Below are positions 15,613 through 20,061 of a stretch of 20,061 bases of DNA, piece after piece (the stretch's first letter is position 1; the number at the start of each line of letters is the position of its first letter). The stretch is from CAVSUR01 sp052143655. Its GTDB lineage: Bacteria > Actinomycetota > Actinomycetes > Streptosporangiales > Streptosporangiaceae. Below the pieces are notes generated by a model, which saw only the letters and a list, made by a program, of their open reading frames with translations, was not told the origin of the DNA and searched no databases. The translations under genes were made by a program, and so were the position numbers. The DNA lies in NCBI GenBank assembly GCA_052143655.1, contig JBKQSL010000525.1:1-20061 (forward strand), in the 5' to 3' direction.

Positions 15613-16299
15613 CCGCACTGCCAGGCGGGCCGTATTCCGTGTCGGCGGCGATTCGGAGACTGTTCGCCGATATCGTCGTGATGCAGGAGAACTGGCGACC
15701 GGATGCTGCTGACAGTGTCGCCCGGAAGGCCGCCGCTGAATGTGGCTACGGCGAACTGATCGAGCTTGAGGTGCTCGGCGGGACGAGCCTGTACGACCTT
15801 GGTGTGGTCACTGATGTCGCGGCGAGTGAGGACGGTTCCTGGGGGCTCGCCGTTCTGAGCCGGCCTCCCGGTGATCGGGCATGAGAATGTCTGGCTCGGC
15901 CGGGCGCCCGGCGACATGGGCCGCCGGGCAGCCCAGATCACCGAGATCGGAGTGGGCGCCCGGTCGGTGGTCCGGGTGGTCAACGTCCACGTCACCCATC
16001 GCCTTCGGTACGGCCCTGGCCAACTGCGCTGTCTGCTCAGGGCCATCGACGCGGGTCATACGCCGACGGTGATCGCGGGCGACTTCAATATGTCCCGTCC
16101 GATGATCTATCTCGCGCGTTCCTACCGGCCCGCGGTCAGAGGGCGTACCTGGCCAGCGAAGTGCCCCGTGGTGCAGCTTGACCACGTGCTGGTCAGCCAG
16201 GGGATCAGGGTCGTGGACCGACAGGTGGTCCATGCGGCCGGCTCTGACCACCTGCCTGTCCGGGTGGCGCTGCGAGTGGCGCGCGGGCATGCCGCCTGA
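15613..16299 (+). pseudogene. Endonuclease/exonuclease/phosphatase (EEP) fold protein, 5'-truncated and frameshifted
   Basis: The first frame carries IRRLFADIVVMQENWRPD with the metal-binding Glu (codon 15687-15689), and continues to WGLAVLSR. At 15869-15871 one extra G shifts the frame. The second frame then reads VIGHENVWLG, GDFNM (Asp at 16081, Asn at 16087), QLDHVLVS (16177-16200) and GSDHLPV with the final Asp-His pair at 16246-16251. Together these are the full set of EEP metal-dependent phosphodiesterase motifs. The N-terminal strand with the first conserved Asn (WN-like) is absent because the gene begins abruptly at the broken end of the IS66 element. The natural substrate, nucleic acid or phosphoester, cannot be told. 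The left border is approximate. Confidence 0.75.
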
Positions 16300-16352
16300 G
16301 GCCGCCGCCGAGGTTCCCCGAGGTGTTCGCCGCCGGACAGACAGCCGCAGCA

Positions 16353-17148
16353 TCACGGCAGGGACTCGATGCGGGGAGGAACCGAGATCTCAGCCAGCGG
16401 TGTCTTCGGCGGGAGACTGAAGATACGCGCCTTGTCGCCTTTGATGATGTGCCCGTTGATGTAACAGTCGCTCAGCGGATTGTCGCGCGTATATATGTAC
16501 AGGACGTCCGGCAGCAAGAGGTACCGCCCGGCCGCCATCTCGAGGGCGGGTATGGTGATGGCCAGGTCGTAGCAGGTCTTGAGCCAGGACCCGTCCGCGT
16601 GCATGAAGTCAACCGGTGGCTCCAGCCGCGAATAATTCGTGCTTCAACGAGCGCAGGTGGTTGAACCAGATCGGGTCAGGGTCATCTTCCCGGGAGGAAA
16701 ACTCGCGGTATGCATTGGCCAGAATGACCTCGTCGGGCAGATGCCGGGCCGGTGTGACGCGCGGGTCCTCGGGGTCGCAGCGGTAGCTACCATACGTCAG
16801 CAGAGGCTGGTACAACTCGTAGTACGCGCGGAGCCGAGTGAGCGCATGCGCATGGCTGAGGCGGTCGTCGGCATCAACCGATACGATAACGTCCTCGGGC
16901 TCCGGAGACAGGACCTTCACGGCAGCCACATGATTGAAGAGGGCGCCTTGATGCGTCTCGTTTCTGATAAAGCGCCAGCCTGCATCGCGGCAAAATTCAT
17001 GCATGTAATCGGGCTGGCGAAGGTCGGTCGACGCGTCATCGATGACGCAGACGTCGAACATTCCGTCAGCCTGACCGGCTACCGATTCTAAACTGCGCTT
17101 CACGAACGCGAAACAGTTCCGACCCGCCATAACCATCTTAAACCGCAC
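16353..17148 (-). pseudogene. Family 2 glycosyltransferase, single frameshift
   Basis: From GTG 17148 the product begins MRFKMVMAGRNCFAFVKRSL and continues FDVCVIDDASTD, the nucleotide-sugar-binding strand of GT-A transferases. The DxD-type motif VSVDADDR places Asp92, Asp94 and Asp95. After LRSLKHELF (near 16632) one extra base ends the frame at TGA 16609-16611. The neighbouring frame continues RLEPPVDFMHADGSWLKT, then LEMAAGRYLLLPDVLYIYTR and DNPLSD, to TGA 16353-16355, giving about 264 residues in all. GTG 17148 is five bases after AGGAGG (17159-17154) and yields the typical family N-terminus; GTG 17151 is an alternative. The segment is visibly less GC-rich than its surroundings, suggesting transfer. 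A sequencing error at 16628-16632 would restore a working gene. Confidence 0.75.
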
Positions 17149-17224
17149 CACGCCCTCCTCTGTACAACTGGCCCGGGGATAGGTTCAGGATAATTCGCCG
17201 GGCGGTGGAACGGTTCTGTTCCGC

Positions 17225-18851
17225 CTAGCTACTTCGACCTGAAAAAGTCGCCGGGCGGGTGAACGGGTCCGTGGCTTGCCCGGGCGGTCGTTTCTGATCT
17301 TGGCTGTCGGGCTGGTTCAGGTGGTCAGGGCGCTGATCTTGACCAGGTTGTGGGCCAGGACCCCGTAGCCGGCCCAGGTGCGGGCTCCTTCGGTTCCGTC
17401 CAGGAGGGTGCGGTCCCAGCCGTACTGGCGTTTGAGAGTGCTGATCCGGCCCTCGCTGCCGGTACGCCACTTGACGGCCCGCCGGAACGCGGGCCGGCGT
17501 TCGGCGGCCTGGCGGGCCTTGCCGGGCTTGCCCTTGCGCGGGATCACCACGTGGCGGATTCCGAGGTCGTGCAGGTCGTCTTCGATGGACTGCTCGCCGT
17601 AGCTGCGGCCGGCGGTAACGGTCCGGGGCTTGCGGCCCGCCCGCCGGATGACTCTGCCGATGGCGGGGGCGAGCTGCGGGCCGTCGGCGGGGTTGCCCTG
17701 CTCCAGGACGTGATCGAGGATGATCCCGTCGTCGTTGTCGGTGACCTGGGCCTTGCAGCCGAACTCGACGGGTTTGCCGAGCCGGCCCTTGGCGATCGGC
17801 CGGGCGTCGCCGTCGTGCAGGCTGACCTGCCGGGTGGCCCCGCTGGGCATGGTGCCAGCCAGCCGCTGCCGGGCTTGCGCGGTGATCGTCTTGGTCGCCT
17901 CCAGCAGGGCGGCCAGGTCGTTCACCGCCCGGCGCAGCCGGCCGCGCAGCCGCCCCGCGGCGGCGTCGCGGAGGCCGGCAGCAGTTAGCGCCGCCTGGGC
18001 CTCGGCGCGGCGCAGCGCACGGCGGGCGTTGCCCAGCAGCCGCCGGGCGCCGGCGGCTGCTTGCCCGGCCAGCCCGGCCAGTTCCCCGGTCATCTTGCTG
18101 ACCATGGCCTGCTTGTCGTCGCGGGCCTGCGCAGCCCGGGACCGCAGCTTCGCGGCGATCGCATGCGCCCGCCGCCCGGCCGCGCGGCTGCGGTCGCGCA
18201 CCTGGGTCCGCCTCGCCCCGCCCGCGGCCTGGATCCGCCGCCCAGTGGCCGCGATCTGGCGGATGGCCCGCGCCAGCAGCCCCGAGTCAGTCGGATACGA
18301 CACGTTCGCCGGCACCACCGTGGTGTCCGCGCGCACCCGTGAGACCCGCAGCAGCTTCTGCCCGGCCGCCTCGGCCAGCAGCGCCTCGTTCAGCCCATCC
18401 GCCACAGCACTGCCCAGCCGGCGGGTCAGCTTGATCAACGTCGTGGGGTGCGGCACCGCGGCATCCAGCGGGATCCGGCAAAACCGCCGCCAGCTGACCG
18501 AGTCACTGACCTCGGCGCACAGGCTCTCATAGCCCAGCCGGTACCGGAACTTCAAGAACACCAGCCGCAGGTAGCACTCCGTCGGCGTCGACGGACGGCC
18601 AGGCACCGGGTGAAAAAACGGCGCGAACGGCGCGAAGAACGCCGGGTCATCCAGCAACGCATCCACCCGCGCCAGCTCAGCTGGCAGCCGCAGCACCTCC
18701 GGCGGCAGTAACAACTCCCACCCAGACGGCCCATCACCTATCGTGCGGAACATGACGGCCTCGATCCCTTCTAGCTCAAGGGGTCGAGGCCATCTTCTCT
18801 CCAACGGCGATCAAGGACCACCGCCCAGGTTTTTCAGGTCGAAGTAGCTAG
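17225..18851. mobile_element. Complete insertion sequence, IS5-superfamily/ISNCY type, with CTAG flanks
   Basis: CTACTTCGACCTGAAAAA at 17229-17246 is repeated exactly in inverted orientation at 18830-18847, giving 18-bp perfect terminal inverted repeats and a 1619-bp element. Each end is flanked by CTAG (17225-17228 and 18848-18851). CTAG fits the YTAR 4-bp target duplication of the IS5 group, but because it is palindromic it could also be part of the inverted repeat. The element holds a single transposase gene on the - strand and sits between a glycosyltransferase pseudogene and a serine hydrolase gene, interrupting neither. Confidence 0.9.
17317..18753 (-). CDS. IS transposase (DUF772 plus DDE domain), catalytic Asp replaced by Gly
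   Basis: A 478-residue transposase from ATG 18753, which gives the typical start MFRTIGDGPSGWELLLPPEV; an in-frame upstream start at 18804 is less likely. The DUF772-like N-terminal domain includes RPSTPTECYLRLVFLKFRYR. An Arg/Ala-rich helical insert lies at about residues 165-300. DDE elements are Asp143 (RVRADTTVV) and Glu434 (RTGSEGRIS). The second Asp, expected in TADRGYG, is replaced: the sequence reads TAGRSYGEQ, with Gly382 (codon 17608-17610). The C-terminus TWAGYGVLAHNLVKI is complete. The frame is fully open, so by sequence the protein is made but probably cannot catalyse transposition. GAGG five bases before ATG 18753 may serve as ribosome binding site. Confidence 0.87.
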   Translation of the reverse strand: MFRTIGDGPSGWELLLPPEVLRLPAELARVDALLDDPAFFAPFAPFFHPVPGRPSTPTECYLRLVFLKFRYRLGYESLCAEVSDSVSWRRFCRIPLDAAVPHPTTLIKLTRRLGSAVADGLNEALLAEAAGQKLLRVSRVRADTTVVPANVSYPTDSGLLARAIRQIAATGRRIQAAGGARRTQVRDRSRAAGRRAHAIAAKLRSRAAQARDDKQAMVSKMTGELAGLAGQAAAGARRLLGNARRALRRAEAQAALTAAGLRDAAAGRLRGRLRRAVNDLAALLEATKTITAQARQRLAGTMPSGATRQVSLHDGDARPIAKGRLGKPVEFGCKAQVTDNDDGIILDHVLEQGNPADGPQLAPAIGRVIRRAGRKPRTVTAGRSYGEQSIEDDLHDLGIRHVVIPRKGKPGKARQAAERRPAFRRAVKWRTGSEGRISTLKRQYGWDRTLLDGTEGARTWAGYGVLAHNLVKISALTT

Positions 18852-18899
18852 GCACGTTCTGCTGGCGAAGCCCCCAACGTGCGATGAATCGCATCTGAT

Positions 18900-20009
18900 T
18901 CACGACGTCGCCTCGGCGACGAGTCGGTCGATCCGCGCCGCAGTGGTCAGATCGCCGGAGGCGAAGCGATTGCGCATCACGGCCACCGCGACACCGGAAT
19001 CGATATCCGCGTAGGCGGCCGAGCCGTTCATCCCCACCATCCCGAACGTAGAGCCGGGGCGCGACACAACGCCGCCAGGACGGTGGGGGCTGTAGCCGAA
19101 CGCCCACACCGTTGGGAAGCCCATCACCTGGTCCATTCCGGTGAATGCAACCGCTGCCATGGCCGCAAGCCGCCGCGGTGAAACGAGGGCGACACCACCG
19201 ACGTGCCCGAGTAGGGCGGAATACATCCGGGCGACGCCGCGTGCGGTCATGGTGCCCTCGGAGGGGATGTCGGATGTGAGGACATCGGAGCGGTTAGCGT
19301 ATTCGGCATCAGGCAGGACGCCGCGGGGCATTGCCCGGTCTAGCGGCGATCCTGACTCCGGGAAATCCGGCGCCGGATCGTCGGGCGCGACTTGTCGCGC
19401 AACACGCGGCAAAAGCGGCCGCGGTACCCCGAAGTGGACGTCGTCTTCGACGCCGAGCGGGCCGGTGACTACGTCTCGCAGGAGCGTCGATATGGTGCGC
19501 CCGGTCGCCCGGCGCATGATCTCACCGAGCAGGAAGCCGAAGGTTTTTGCGTGGTAGCCGAAGCAAGTGCCGGGCTCCCACCAGGGCTCCGCGTCGGCGA
19601 GTACTGCGCACATGTGATCCCAATCGCAGAGGTCGCCCACGGTCGTGCCTGGTGGAAGACCGGGGACGCCGGCGGTGTGGAGCAGAACGTGGCGCAACGT
19701 CACCTTGTCCTTGCCGTGCGATCCGAATTCCGGCCACACGTCAACGACTCGCATGTCGTAGTCAAGCTCGCCCCGCTCGACCAAGACGTGCGCCACAGAG
19801 GTCGCGACACCTTTCGCCGTGGACGCTGCCCAGAACAATGTGTCCCCGGACACCGCAACTCCGGTCCGAGGATCAGCGACGCCACTCACGACGTCGGCAA
19901 CCACGCGACCGTTCTTGATCACCGCGACCTGCAGCCCAATCTCCGGGCCATTGGTAACGAGATCGTTTATTGCTGCCTGAATCCCGGCCTGAATACGCTC
20001 ATCATTCAT
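18900..20009 (-). CDS. Serine hydrolase of the beta-lactamase (class C/EstB) family
   Basis: A 369-residue penicillin-binding-protein-fold hydrolase. The nucleophile motif SxxK is STAK at residues 63-66 (WAASTAKGV), and the general-base Tyr is Tyr152 in GYHAKTFGFLLGE. VTLRHVLLHTAGVPGLPP (residues 103-120) is the usual conserved helix and loop. A C-terminal GMVGMNGSAAYADIDSGVAV replaces the KTG strand as in many esterase-type members. There is no signal peptide, so it is likely cytoplasmic and more likely an esterase or peptidase-like enzyme than a true beta-lactamase. Substrate unknown. ATG 20009 is preceded by GAGGCAGG about eight bases upstream. The frame is intact. An inverted repeat lies 34 bases upstream. 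The IS element ends 48 bases after its stop codon. Confidence 0.88.
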   Translation of the reverse strand: MNDERIQAGIQAAINDLVTNGPEIGLQVAVIKNGRVVADVVSGVADPRTGVAVSGDTLFWAASTAKGVATSVAHVLVERGELDYDMRVVDVWPEFGSHGKDKVTLRHVLLHTAGVPGLPPGTTVGDLCDWDHMCAVLADAEPWWEPGTCFGYHAKTFGFLLGEIMRRATGRTISTLLRDVVTGPLGVEDDVHFGVPRPLLPRVARQVAPDDPAPDFPESGSPLDRAMPRGVLPDAEYANRSDVLTSDIPSEGTMTARGVARMYSALLGHVGGVALVSPRRLAAMAAVAFTGMDQVMGFPTVWAFGYSPHRPGGVVSRPGSTFGMVGMNGSAAYADIDSGVAVAVMRNRFASGDLTTAARIDRLVAEATS

Positions 20010-20042
20010 GCTGTACCTGCCTCAGTCATGGCCCAAGTTGAA

Positions 20043-20060
20043 CAGGTCCAGCTTGACCTG
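20043..20060. promoter_or_regulatory. Inverted repeat upstream of the serine hydrolase gene, operator candidate
   Basis: CAGGTC (20043-20048) and GACCTG (20055-20060) form a perfect 6-bp inverted repeat with a six-base spacer, 34 bases before the start codon of the - strand hydrolase gene. Spacing and place suit a dimeric repressor site. It touches the window edge, so further structure may be cut off. Confidence 0.3.
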
Positions 20061-20061
20061 C

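Noticed and set aside
1..20061. tRNA, rRNA or riboswitch
   Set aside because: I saw no cloverleaf, rRNA-like or known riboswitch core on reading both strands. A covariance-model scan would be decisive and was not possible.

Overview
This is a very GC-rich window with codon use typical of actinomycetes. Gene families also point to an actinobacterium, probably a filamentous Streptosporangiales-like or Streptomyces-like lineage. They include an Actinobacteria-type S-adenosyl methyltransferase (Methyltransf_19/DUF574), an XRE-type regulator tail followed by an aminoglycoside-phosphotransferase-fold gene, and the MgtE-N/CBS plus DUF1003 gene pair. The taxon is inferred from gene content, not from a marker gene.

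Left part (about 1-10,680), intact. A sugar-phosphate block carries pgi and short-form gnd on the + strand, rpiA on the - strand, then zwf on the + strand diverging from rpiA. Next come a soluble PRC-barrel/MgtE-N/CBS protein and a DUF1003 membrane protein, then a 57-residue remnant of an NTF2-like gene. A tight fba (class I) - fbp (class I) - prk operon closes this part. Pgi, Zwf and Gnd oxidise glucose-6-phosphate to ribulose-5-phosphate, and RpiA interconverts ribose-5-phosphate and ribulose-5-phosphate. Aldolase, FBPase and phosphoribulokinase are the regenerative enzymes of the Calvin-Benson-Bassham cycle and would turn ribulose-5-phosphate into ribulose-1,5-bisphosphate. No RuBisCO gene lies in the window. 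No 6-phosphogluconolactonase, transketolase or transaldolase is present either; these may lie outside it.

Middle part (about 10,690-17,150), a tract of decaying genes. It holds an MFS exporter with internal deletions and an in-frame stop, an aldehyde dehydrogenase fragment, and a regulator tail with a frameshift. One apparently intact phosphotransferase-fold gene follows. Then come a methyltransferase gene cut by an IS66-type element, that element itself (frameshifted and missing its right end), a 5'-truncated and frameshifted endonuclease/exonuclease/phosphatase gene, and a frameshifted family-2 glycosyltransferase gene of lower GC.

Right part (about 17,160-20,061). A complete-looking 1.6-kb insertion sequence has perfect ends and a CTAG flank on each side, but its transposase has Gly where the second catalytic Asp is expected. 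It is followed by an intact beta-lactamase-fold serine hydrolase on the - strand.

Gene-free stretches are all under 300 bases. 1-94 holds only the pgi ribosome binding site. 5196-5388 shows nothing I can support. 7146-7392 holds a hairpin and a slightly AT-richer pocket. I did not find a clearly new defence or biosynthetic system. The most notable points are the joint oxidative-pentose-phosphate/Calvin-type gene block, the matching candidate leaderless promoters of rpiA and zwf, and the sharp border between intact and broken genes.
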